37,681 bases of DNA. It comes from Lachnospiraceae bacterium (GTDB taxonomy: Bacteria > Bacillota > Clostridia > Lachnospirales > Lachnospiraceae). How positions within the stretch are numbered: the first letter of the stretch is position 1; every line of letters begins with the position of its first letter. The translations under genes were made by a program, and so were the position numbers. The notes under the pieces are model-generated. The model was not told where the DNA came from. It saw nothing but the letters and a program-made list of their open reading frames with translations, and did no database searches. Positions 28,623-35,621 of this stretch are shown in pieces. The stretch spans positions 1 through 37,681 of the forward strand of contig JAFSPF010000023.1 of NCBI GenBank assembly GCA_017443065.1, given 5' to 3'.

Positions 28623-31199
28623 ATGTCTTTGAAACTCATGGAAAAACTGCATCAAAGCGGTCTGGTCTTTGACGGCGGTCTCGGCTCGCTCTTACAGGCG
28701 AGGGGGCTGCCGCCGGGCGTGCTGCCGGAGGTCTGGAACATCACGCATCCGGAGGTACTGATCGCGATTCACCGGGAGTACCTCACAGCCGGCGCGGATG
28801 TCGTCACCTGTAATACCTTCGGGGCGAATCCGTTCAAGTTCCGGCGGGAGGCGGATACGCCGTCCGGGGCAGAGGGGCCGGAGGATGCTTATACACTGCG
28901 GCAGGTCGTGACCTCCGCGGTGGAGAATGCACGCAAGGCCGTCAGTGAGGCCGGGCAGGGATTTGTCGCTCTGGATCTCGGCCCCACCGGAAAGCTTTTG
29001 GAGCCGATGGGGGACCTTTCGTTTGAAGACTGCGTTGCCGCGTATGCGGAGGTGATCCGGTTCGGTGCGGACGCCGGCGCGGATCTGATTCTGATCGAGA
29101 CGATGAGCGATCTGTATGAGCTCAAGGCGGCGGTCCTGGCGGCAAAGGAAAACTGTGATCTGCCGGTCATGGCGACGGTGGCCTTTGATGCGTCGGGAAA
29201 GCTCCTGACCGGCGGCACGCCGCGTTCGGTCGTGGCGCTGCTGGAAGGTTTGCGCGTGGATGCGCTGGGCTTGAACTGCGGCCTCGGGCCGGATGACATG
29301 GCGGCAGTCGCAAGGGAACTGATCGCATACGCCTCCGTTCCGGTGATCGTGCAGCCCAATGCCGGCCTGCCGCGGAGCGAAGAAGGAAAAACGGTGTACG
29401 ACCTCGGCGCGGAGGCATATACCGCGCAGATGCAGCAGATCATTGCCATGGGCGCAAGGGGTCTCGGCGGCTGCTGCGGCACCACGCCTGCGCATATCCG
29501 TGCGCTTTCGGACAGCCTGCCGACCGGTGCACTGCGTCCGGGGGATGCGGATCTGCACGAGCGCAGACAGGAGGCCCCGCAGGAGCCGGATGCGGCCTCC
29601 GCCCGTGAAGCCACCCTCGTCACCTCCTTTGCGGACGCTGTGGAGATCGGCGACGCCCCCGTGATTATCGGCGAGCGCATCAACCCGACCGGCAAAAAAC
29701 GCTTCCGCCAGGCGGTGGAAGAGGCGGATATGGAGTACATTCTGAATGTCGGCCTGAAGCAGCAGGAGCAGGGCGCGCACATCCTGGATGTCAATGTCGG
29801 TGTGCCTGGCATCGATGAACCGGAAATGCTGACACGCGTCGTGAAGGAACTGCAGAGTGTCACGGAGCTGCCGCTGCAGCTGGACACCTCGGATCCGGAG
29901 GCGCTGGCGCAGGCGATGCGCGTTTACAACGGAAAGCCGCTAGTCAATTCCGTGAACGGCAAACAGGAATCCATGGATGCCGTTTTTCCCCTGGTTGCAA
30001 AATACGGCGGCGTCGTGGTCTGTCTGTGCCTGGATGAAAGCGGCATTCCGGAAACGGCCGACGGGCGGATTGCGATTGCAAAAAAGATCATCGAAGAAGC
30101 GGCGCGTTACGGCATACAGAAAAAGGATTTGCTGGTCGATGCGCTTTGCATGACGGTTTCCACCGACGAAAGAAACGCGATGGTGACCCTGGAGACGGTG
30201 CGTCGCACCCGGGAGGAGCTGGGCGTCAAAACCATTCTCGGTGTTTCCAACATTTCCTTCGGACTGCCCGTGCGCGAGGTCATCAATGCCGCCTTTTATA
30301 CGCTGGCCATGGAGAATGGCCTGAACGCCGCGATCATCAATCCCGGCTCCGCGGACATGATGCGTGCATACCACGCCTTCCGCGCACTGAAGGGACATGA
30401 TCCGCATCTGGCGGAATACATTGCCGGGATTCCCGCACTGCAGGACGCTGTACGTCCGCCCGGCGCGGAGCGGAAGGGGAGCGGGGAACCGGGGGACGCA
30501 GGTCTGCACGGGCAAAGCCGGGAGGCTTCGCAGAAGCCGGAGGAGCCGGTCCCGCAGGGGACGGATGAGGCATCCCCCCTCCGTTATGCCATCCTGCGCG
30601 GCCTGAAGGACAGCGCCGTCGGCGCGGCAAAGGAAGCGCTGCTGCAAAAGGAAGCCCTCGCGATCATTGACGAAGAGATGATGCCCGCGCTGGATGAGGT
30701 CGGCAAGGGCTTTGAAAAAGGCACGCTCTTTCTGCCGCAGCTCATGATGAGTGCGGAGGCGGCGAAGGCGGCCTTTGCCGTGATCCGGGAGCATCTGCAA
30801 AAACAGGAGGGCGCCGCAAAATCCAAAGGCACGATTGTGCTCGCCACCGTGCAGGGTGATATCCACGACATCGGCAAAAACATCGTGAAGGTGCTGCTGG
30901 AAAACTATAACTACCGCGTCATCGATCTCGGCAAGGACGTGCCGCCGGAGGCGGTGGTGGAAGCGGTCGTCAGGGAAGAGGCGCCGCTGGCGGGCTTAAG
31001 TGCCCTGATGACAACCACCGTCCCTTCCATGGAAAAGACCATCCGCCTGCTGCGCGAACGCGCCCCGCAGGTCAGGGTCATGGTCGGCGGTGCCGTCATG
31101 ACACAGGAATACGCCGATGCCATCGGCGCGGATTTTTACGCAAAGGACGCCATGGGCGCCGTCACCTGCGCGGAAGGCGTCTTCGCGGGCGGGTATTGA
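28623..31199 (+). CDS. metH: Cobalamin-dependent methionine synthase lacking the activation domain
   Basis: An 858-residue methionine synthase that moves a methyl group from methyl-THF to homocysteine through cobalamin. Domains: homocysteine/zinc (about 5-300; LGLNCG and GGCCGTTP with Cys284/Cys285), pterin-binding (about 335-600; ERINPTGKKRF, DVNVGVPGIDE), then cobalamin cap and B12-binding (about 660-858; GDIHDIGKN with axial His748). The activation domain is absent and is supplied by the preceding gene. Both interdomain linkers carry a related insert (29538-29594 and 30489-30545). The start is uncertain: I prefer ATG 28623, whose product opens like the family; a TTG at 28593 is possible, and neither has a good ribosome site. 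The TGA lies inside the -35 of the tRNA-Gly promoter. Confidence 0.95.
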   Translation: MSLKLMEKLHQSGLVFDGGLGSLLQARGLPPGVLPEVWNITHPEVLIAIHREYLTAGADVVTCNTFGANPFKFRREADTPSGAEGPEDAYTLRQVVTSAVENARKAVSEAGQGFVALDLGPTGKLLEPMGDLSFEDCVAAYAEVIRFGADAGADLILIETMSDLYELKAAVLAAKENCDLPVMATVAFDASGKLLTGGTPRSVVALLEGLRVDALGLNCGLGPDDMAAVARELIAYASVPVIVQPNAGLPRSEEGKTVYDLGAEAYTAQMQQIIAMGARGLGGCCGTTPAHIRALSDSLPTGALRPGDADLHERRQEAPQEPDAASAREATLVTSFADAVEIGDAPVIIGERINPTGKKRFRQAVEEADMEYILNVGLKQQEQGAHILDVNVGVPGIDEPEMLTRVVKELQSVTELPLQLDTSDPEALAQAMRVYNGKPLVNSVNGKQESMDAVFPLVAKYGGVVVCLCLDESGIPETADGRIAIAKKIIEEAARYGIQKKDLLVDALCMTVSTDERNAMVTLETVRRTREELGVKTILGVSNISFGLPVREVINAAFYTLAMENGLNAAIINPGSADMMRAYHAFRALKGHDPHLAEYIAGIPALQDAVRPPGAERKGSGEPGDAGLHGQSREASQKPEEPVPQGTDEASPLRYAILRGLKDSAVGAAKEALLQKEALAIIDEEMMPALDEVGKGFEKGTLFLPQLMMSAEAAKAAFAVIREHLQKQEGAAKSKGTIVLATVQGDIHDIGKNIVKVLLENYNYRVIDLGKDVPPEAVVEAVVREEAPLAGLSALMTTTVPSMEKTIRLLRERAPQVRVMVGGAVMTQEYADAIGADFYAKDAMGAVTCAEGVFAGGY
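29538..29594 (+). repeat. MetH linker repeat, copy 1
   Basis: A 57-base stretch starting CCGGGGGATGCGG that encodes PGDADLHERRQEAPQEP and sits between the homocysteine and pterin domains. It is about 77% identical by eye, without gaps, to 30489-30545. Confidence 0.65.
30489..30545 (+). repeat. MetH linker repeat, copy 2
   Basis: This 57-base stretch encodes PGDAGLHGQSREASQKP between the pterin and cobalamin domains and aligns without gaps to the copy at 29538-29594. The surrounding linker is longer here and rich in Gly, Glu and Pro. Confidence 0.65.
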
Positions 31200-31224
31200 C
31201 AAGAATCCTGACCTGCGCTAAAAT
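31196..31224 (+). promoter_or_regulatory. Promoter of tRNA-Gly
   Basis: TTGACA (31196-31201), a 17-base spacer and TAAAAT (31219-31224), near consensus. The metH stop codon lies within the -35. Transcription should start near 31231, about 40 bases before the mature tRNA. Confidence 0.8.
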
Positions 31225-31271
31225 TGATGTACTTCATGTGGGACGGCAAACGCGACGCCTTCATGAGACAT

Positions 31272-31344
31272 GCGATAGTAGCTTAGCTGGTAAAGCGCCA
31301 CCTTGCCAAGGTGGAGACCGCGGGTTCGAATCCCGTCTGTCGCT
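31272..31344 (+). tRNA. tRNA-Gly (anticodon GCC)
   Basis: A 73-base cloverleaf. The acceptor stem GCGATAG pairs with CTGTCGC (one G-U), the anticodon stem-loop is CCACC-TTGCCAA-GGTGG with anticodon GCC, and the T arm holds GGGTTCGAATCCC. The CCA end is not encoded. It is the host side of the mobile element: the integrase gene starts its 3' end about 110 bases beyond, and the 3' half of the tRNA is the likely attachment site. Confidence 0.96.
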
Positions 31345-31357
31345 CTCTAGGGAGATT

Positions 31358-31395
31358 CCCCGAAACCCACTGTTTATGCGGGTTTCGGGGTTTTT
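31358..31395 (+). terminator. Terminator of the tRNA-Gly transcript
   Basis: CCCCGAAACCC (31358-31368) pairs perfectly with GGGTTTCGGGG (31380-31390) and five T follow. It lies 14 bases after the tRNA. If the element border is the tRNA 3' end, the terminator is carried by the element and restores termination after integration. Confidence 0.85.
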
Positions 31396-31420
31396 CTATT
31401 GCCTAAAATGCCGTGATTTT

Positions 31421-31449
31421 TGTTTACTTTTGTTTACCGATTTGTTTAC
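31421..31449. repeat. Three direct TGTTTAC repeats next to the integrase gene (possible Int arm sites)
   Basis: TGTTTAC occurs at 31421-31427, 31431-31437 and 31443-31449, each preceded by T-rich bases, spaced 10 and 12 bases apart, about one helical turn. They sit between the presumed attachment site and the integrase stop codon, where tyrosine integrases often have arm-type binding repeats. Confidence 0.45.
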
Positions 31450-31455
31450 CGGGTG

Positions 31456-32736
31456 TCAAGCGTCTAAGACATCGAGGGCATTTGCCATATTAAGGCCGGT
31501 GTAGTAGTTCTTTTTGGCAACTTCGGGGGAGTTTCCGAACAGCTGGGCTGCCATAATAATATTCCCCCCTGAGCGCTCCACAACATCGGTGATGGCGTTT
31601 CTGCGGAAGCCGTGAGGCCCCCGGATCAGGTCTCTGGAGATCGGGATATCCAGCTTCTTGCACATCCTCCGGTAGAAGTTGTAAACCGTGTTGTTTGTGA
31701 TGACGCCGGTCTGTGACTGTGCCGGAAAGAGATACTCGCTGTTGATGTTGTTTTTCCTGTGAACCGCCAGGAGTTTTTCCAAAAACTGGCGCAGCTCTTT
31801 TGTGATAGGGTAACGCCTGTTCTTGTTTGTCTTGGTGTGGTTCACGATTTTGAAGTACTCTTTCTCGGAACCGCCGTTGCGCTTGACGGTGATCTGTTCG
31901 CGGCGGATGTCGATGTGGCTTTCATGGATGTCCGACCAGCGCAGGGCCGGGACTTCACCTCTCCGAAGCCCCATGATGATCTGCATCTCAAGGGCGTAGG
32001 CCGGCAGATAGGCCGGATTGGCAAGGTGCTTTTCCCGCAGGTAGCACCGTATCTTTTCCATTTCCTCATCGGAGTATCCGCGTTCAGATACGTCTTTGTC
32101 CGGAAGAATCATGTTCGCGAAGCGCCTGTCTGACCAGTTGATCCGGGCGTAGGGATTGTCGATAATCCAGTATTCTCGGTAACAAAGATCGAATACCTTC
32201 TTGATGATCGACTTCATGCTGTTGAATGCTTTCTGCCTCAGATCGTACCGTGTCAGGTTGTGGATACAGATGTTTTCGATGTCCCGCTTGGATATCGTGT
32301 GCACATCCATGAGTTCGAAGTCGGTACCGCTGAAAAAACGCCGGTAGGTGTCGTCGTCGCGTCCGACCGTGTTCTGGACGGACAGGCGTTTTTCAGAGTC
32401 CTTTACGTACTTCAGCCGCTCCTCATTGACGATGCGGTATACATCCCGGAATGTCCTGCTGAACGTGCCGTTGATACCTTTTTCGTGATCGTAGATTTTG
32501 TCGATCAGTTCCTCCGGACTTTTGGCTTTGATATGCCTCCTTCCGTTTGATTTGGATTTGTCTTTGACGGCTACATGGTAGTAGCCGTCAGAACTGGGTT
32601 GTGCGGGTATTGCATACTCTTCAGCGATGCGTTTTTTCTCGTTTTGCATATGCTCGCATACTTCCCGCATGACGGATGGGTTTACATTAGCATATTTGTT
32701 TCCCGGGAACAAGATGATCTTTTGTTTCTTATCCAT
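31456..32736 (-). CDS. Tyrosine-type site-specific integrase
   Basis: A 426-residue phage-type tyrosine recombinase. It has an N-terminal SAM-like arm/core region (about 85-200) and a catalytic domain (about 215-420). Active residues visible are Arg258 in GLRRGE, His375 and Arg378 in PHGFRR, and Tyr411/Tyr412 in KKNYYTG; the usual second His/Trp position appears to be Asn402 in LFGNSPEVAKKNYY. The first 60 residues include a basic stretch that could bind arm sites. It should catalyse integration into and excision from the tRNA-Gly site; no excisionase is evident, though the small protein at 37305-37511 might be a DNA-binding helper. AAGGCG lies a few bases before the ATG. The gap to the relaxase gene is 30 bases. 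Confidence 0.95.
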   Translation of the reverse strand: MDKKQKIILFPGNKYANVNPSVMREVCEHMQNEKKRIAEEYAIPAQPSSDGYYHVAVKDKSKSNGRRHIKAKSPEELIDKIYDHEKGINGTFSRTFRDVYRIVNEERLKYVKDSEKRLSVQNTVGRDDDTYRRFFSGTDFELMDVHTISKRDIENICIHNLTRYDLRQKAFNSMKSIIKKVFDLCYREYWIIDNPYARINWSDRRFANMILPDKDVSERGYSDEEMEKIRCYLREKHLANPAYLPAYALEMQIIMGLRRGEVPALRWSDIHESHIDIRREQITVKRNGGSEKEYFKIVNHTKTNKNRRYPITKELRQFLEKLLAVHRKNNINSEYLFPAQSQTGVITNNTVYNFYRRMCKKLDIPISRDLIRGPHGFRRNAITDVVERSGGNIIMAAQLFGNSPEVAKKNYYTGLNMANALDVLDA

Positions 32737-32766
32737 AAATCGCCTTTCTTTTGATGTGTTTGTGGT

Positions 32767-34461
32767 TTACAGTTCCATGTCATTACTACGCTTCTTTTTC
32801 GTGCGGTCGATGCGGTTCGCCTCCCGTTTATCCACTTCCTGCTGATGCTTTTGGAGTGACGCCCGCAATGAGCGGCGCTCACTTTCCGGCTTGATACGCC
32901 GGCCGCCGGATGAACGTTCAGGCTTCGATTTTTCCGGAACCGGTTCGTTCAGCACCTTCAGAACGGATTCTTTCTTCAGCTCTTCAGTCTTTTGTTTTTC
33001 TGTTTCGCCATCATCTTTTGGAAGCATATCGCCGAGAAAACGCTTGATGTCCAGCATCGCCTTTGATTCGTCCTTAACCGCCTGCAACCCGGCTGCCTGT
33101 TTTTTTTCGTCCTTGTCCAAATCAGACAGCCTTGCTTCTAACGCTGTTCGTGCACGTTCGGGATTCGGAAATTTTTTCAAGGCGTGATATGCCTTGTTAT
33201 ACTTTTGGAATTCCTCTTTGTGCGCCTCCTTAAAGGCTTCCTTCCGTTTCTTGAAGACGATTTTGGCGTATTCGTCATACAGATGCTGATACTCATCCAC
33301 CGTATTCATGTTTGTAAGGTCTTTCCAGATTTCTTTCTGCTCCTTCCGGATGTCGGTCAGCTTCTTATTGATCTCTCCATATCTTGATTTCTGTGCGCTG
33401 ATATAGGATTGCAGATGTCCCACCGTGTAGATCTCCATTCTTCTGAGATCGGATGTCATCTTTGCAAACTTTTTCAGATCGGTAAGAGATCCCTTTTTCT
33501 GCGCACCGCGCGACCAGTCCATACGCTCAAGCTTGCGTTCATCCATCCTTGTCGACAGGAGAGAAAGTACGGAAATGTCCTCCGGAGTCTCGTTCTTCTT
33601 TGCCAGTTCTTTCGTAAAGGACACGATCCATACGGCAAGTTCGGAAAGACGGTTTCTGACCATTCGGAGCGCTGCGTTTGTCGCCCTGATCCATCGATTA
33701 CGCGCACCCTTATCCGTCTGAATGCCCTTGACCTCCATCTGACGGACGTTCGGTCCCTCGTGGACAGACGGTATGATATCCAGTCCCTGATCCTCATACG
33801 ACCGGTGATCGATGCGATGCGATAACCCTTTCGCGGCAAACTTCTCATTTACCAGATCCGCCCATTTCTCTCGCCAGTATTCCAGTTTTTCCGGCGTTCC
33901 CCAGTCGGTAAGCGGTACGGCGTCAAACTCAAAACTCCCGTCCGGTTTTCGTATCCGCTCGCCGTTTTCATCAAGATGATATTCCCGGCGCTGCTTGTTC
34001 TGCCACCTGCCGTTTTCATCAAGTGACCGTATCGGGACCAGCACATGGAAGTGCGGATTCTCGATTCCGCCATCCTTATCGGGATTATGAACAGCCAGAT
34101 CACAGATCATACCCCCGGAAACGAAATAGCGCCGCACAAACTCCTGTGCAAGCGCTATGTTTTCCTCCATGGTCAGTTCATTTTGCAGGGCGATATCGAA
34201 GCTGTAACATAGCTGGGCATCCCTGCGTTTTTCAATCTGTTCTACCGCGTTCCAGAGTGTTGCTCGGTCTGCATACTCTGGCGGGGCGTGTGCCGGCAGC
34301 ATAATCTCCGTGTGGATGACACCTCCCTTCGCCGTGTAATCGTGTGTCATGCCGTCCCACTCGTTCAACAGTTTTTCTCCCGCCCGGTACGCCGCCGCCG
34401 CGACCGCCGTCCGCCCCGCAGATCGCTTGATCTGATCCACATGAAAGTGATACATTGCCAT
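32767..34461 (-). CDS. MobA/MobL (MOBQ) relaxase
   Basis: A 564-residue mobilization relaxase that would nick one strand at oriT and pilot it into the recipient. The N-terminus has family features: MAMYHFHVDQIKRSAGRTAVAAAAYRAGEKL in pieces, with Tyr25 at the position of the RSF1010 MobA catalytic Tyr, and the metal triad His125 (AVHNPDKDG), His137 and His139 (NPHFHVLVP). The C-terminal half (about 300-564) is charged, coiled-coil and basic, with no primase or helicase domain evident. The ATG overlaps the DUF3847 stop by one base (TAATG), so translation is likely coupled. The family usually acts on an oriT close by; a fitting site is at 35495-35549. Confidence 0.95.
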   Translation of the reverse strand: MAMYHFHVDQIKRSAGRTAVAAAAYRAGEKLLNEWDGMTHDYTAKGGVIHTEIMLPAHAPPEYADRATLWNAVEQIEKRRDAQLCYSFDIALQNELTMEENIALAQEFVRRYFVSGGMICDLAVHNPDKDGGIENPHFHVLVPIRSLDENGRWQNKQRREYHLDENGERIRKPDGSFEFDAVPLTDWGTPEKLEYWREKWADLVNEKFAAKGLSHRIDHRSYEDQGLDIIPSVHEGPNVRQMEVKGIQTDKGARNRWIRATNAALRMVRNRLSELAVWIVSFTKELAKKNETPEDISVLSLLSTRMDERKLERMDWSRGAQKKGSLTDLKKFAKMTSDLRRMEIYTVGHLQSYISAQKSRYGEINKKLTDIRKEQKEIWKDLTNMNTVDEYQHLYDEYAKIVFKKRKEAFKEAHKEEFQKYNKAYHALKKFPNPERARTALEARLSDLDKDEKKQAAGLQAVKDESKAMLDIKRFLGDMLPKDDGETEKQKTEELKKESVLKVLNEPVPEKSKPERSSGGRRIKPESERRSLRASLQKHQQEVDKREANRIDRTKKKRSNDMEL

Positions 34462-34769
34462 TACGCTGCGTCCTCCTCTTTGGGTTTGTATTTTGCCGAT
34501 TCGGAATCGATGATCTTTACGACATCCGGCAGCATCAAGATCTGCTCCATCATTTCATAAAACGCTGTCTCCGGCATCGGCTTTACCTGCGGAACGATGC
34601 TCTCGATTGCCGCGCCGCGCGTGATCAACTGATGTGCCCGCTTCTTCCTGTCCTTCTGTTTCAGATACCGCATCCGATTCTCCAGAATCTGCTGACGGTG
34701 TTCCAGCTGGTTGATTTTTACCTCTGTTTCCTCGATTTCTGTCTTGTACTCTTTGCTTGTTTTTTTCAT
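34461..34769 (-). CDS. DUF3847 family small protein
   Basis: A 102-residue charged protein. The N-terminal half is a coiled coil (EIEETEVKINQLEHRQQILENRMRYL in parts); the motif KKRAHQLITRGAAIESIVPQ and the end MMEQILMLPDVVKII match DUF3847, a family that accompanies MobA/MobL genes in Firmicutes elements. It may be a relaxosome accessory protein; that role is inferred from position. I chose ATG 34769, 5 bases after GGGAGG; an ATG at 34805 would start within the terminator hairpin. A terminator-like hairpin lies just upstream (34804-34835). Confidence 0.82.
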   Translation of the reverse strand: MKKTSKEYKTEIEETEVKINQLEHRQQILENRMRYLKQKDRKKRAHQLITRGAAIESIVPQVKPMPETAFYEMMEQILMLPDVVKIIDSESAKYKPKEEDAA

Positions 34770-34803
34770 AGTAGCCTCCCTTCGTGAATGTGCTTTTGGA
34801 TGC

Positions 34804-34835
34804 AAAAAGACCGCTCTGCACTAAGCAAAACGGTC
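34804..34835 (-). terminator. Terminator/attenuator hairpin ahead of the mobilization genes
   Basis: On the minus strand GACCG (34835-34831) pairs with CGGTC (34813-34809), with TGC/GCA inside, and is followed by five T (34808-34804). It lies between the DUF3784 and DUF3847 genes. A frame opening MAIAKKPDAKKPAKNKN starts at 34899 and runs into it, a possible leader peptide. Confidence 0.6.
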
Positions 34836-34939
34836 GTGTAGGAGAAATGTTTTTATTCTTAGCTGGTTTCTTTGCATCCGGCTTTTTTGCAATTGCCATA
34901 TGCATCACCTGCCGTTTGGAGTTTTTCCATCTACAATAG

Positions 34940-35290
34940 TTACATTTTGATATACCTTTGTCCTTCTCGCCGATTAATTTTTACAGATGAAGCTATCGCA
35001 TATACTACCGTTCCGGCAAAAACAAGATACACGAGAATTATAAAAACCTTTTTGTCAAAAACAGAGTATAACCCAAGCAGGATAAAGGCCACACTTAATA
35101 GACAGAAGCAAATGGCAGATTGCCTGTACCACGGCTTTTTATTCATCGTTTTTCTCTCTTCTTCGGTCGCATATAAATATGCATTGTTCAGCAGGAAACC
35201 CTTCTCCTTAAAACTTCTAAAACTGAGTAACGCAAGCACTCCTGCCATTATGAACGGTATAATCACACTTACTATTGCATCCGTTGGCAT
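34940..35290 (-). CDS. DUF3784 family small membrane protein
   Basis: A 116-residue protein with three hydrophobic helices: about 4-25, 55-75 and 82-102. The segment FKEKGFLLNNAYLYATEEERKTMNKKPWYRQSAICFCLLSVAF, read in pieces, fits DUF3784, a family of short integral membrane proteins common in Lachnospiraceae mobile elements with no known function. GGGAGG lies 6 bases before the ATG. It sits between the hairpin array with the presumed oriT and the mobilization genes, so it may help in transfer or exclusion, but nothing in the sequence shows this. Confidence 0.75.
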   Translation of the reverse strand: MPTDAIVSVIIPFIMAGVLALLSFRSFKEKGFLLNNAYLYATEEERKTMNKKPWYRQSAICFCLLSVAFILLGLYSVFDKKVFIILVYLVFAGTVVYAIASSVKINRREGQRYIKM

Positions 35291-35327
35291 ATTTTACCTC
35301 CCAAAACTCCAAACTAATCCGCTCTAC

Positions 35328-35372
35328 TTTGTATCCACGACAAGACACGACGAGGGTTGTTGTGGATACAAA
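35328..35372. repeat. 16-bp inverted repeat at one end of the hairpin array
   Basis: TTTGTATCCACGACAA (35328-35343) pairs with TTGTTGTGGATACAAA (35357-35372), 16 bp with one G-T pair and a 13-base loop. It is 38 bases before the DUF3784 ATG on the minus strand, so it would also fold in that gene's leader RNA. Confidence 0.8.
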
Positions 35373-35385
35373 ACCCACAGGGATA

Positions 35386-35449
35386 GACGCGCCAGCGTCG
35401 CAAGGGCTGTAGGCCCTTGTTGCGGTATCGAAGATACCGCCATGCGACG
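35386..35449. repeat. Cluster of hairpins in the middle of the array
   Basis: Three stems follow one another: GACGC/GCGTC (35386-35399), CAAGGGC/GCCCTTG (35401-35419) and GCGGTATC/GATACCGC with a GAA loop (35422-35440). A longer CGTCGCA (35396-35402)/TGCGACG (35443-35449) pairing could enclose the last two. No coding sense is apparent: this DNA is structural. Confidence 0.75.
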
Positions 35450-35494
35450 GAGGGAAGGACAAATTTCTGTCATCCGGCGTCGCCGCCTCGCAGA

Positions 35495-35549
35495 GCGCAC
35501 GCATACTCTCCGCAGGAGAGTATAGAAGTGCGCCCTTGCTTTGCAAGGG
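35495..35549 (+). other. oriT: Candidate oriT of the MOBQ relaxase
   Basis: A 9-bp hairpin (ATACTCTCC, GCA loop, GGAGAGTAT at 35503-35523) is followed by AGAAGTGCGCCCTTG. AAGTGCG/CCCT fits the nic core of RSF1010/pSC101-type (MOBQ) oriTs, where a hairpin of similar size and 3-base loop also lies just 5' of nic. The nick would fall between 35532 and 35533 on the plus strand. GCGCAC/GTGCGC (35495-35500, 35528-35533) extends the stem, and a second hairpin CCCTTGC/GCAAGGG begins at the nic (35533-35549). With this polarity the ORF6N side would enter the recipient first and mobA last. Confidence 0.72.
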
Positions 35550-35621
35550 ATGTTACTTTCTATTCTGCGTCAGGCAAATATTACGTTCCTTATTGCAGAC
35601 AGGATTGTATTTTGTATCTCT

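Noticed and set aside
28692-30866. Several minus-strand open frames opposite metH
   Set aside because: They mutually overlap and are opposite all three MetH domains; none has a recognisable motif.
34555-34908. 117-codon minus-strand frame overlapping DUF3847
   Set aside because: Its second half is the shifted frame of DUF3847 and it runs through a terminator hairpin. Only the first part is kept as a possible leader peptide.
35217-35546. Minus-strand frame of 109 codons through the hairpin array
   Set aside because: It overlaps the DUF3784 start, is built almost entirely from inverted repeats and the oriT-like site, and has no domain. It is better explained as structured DNA than as a protein.
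35328-35549. CRISPR array
   Set aside because: The repeats are hairpins of different sequence and length, not direct repeats with unique spacers, and no cas gene is present.
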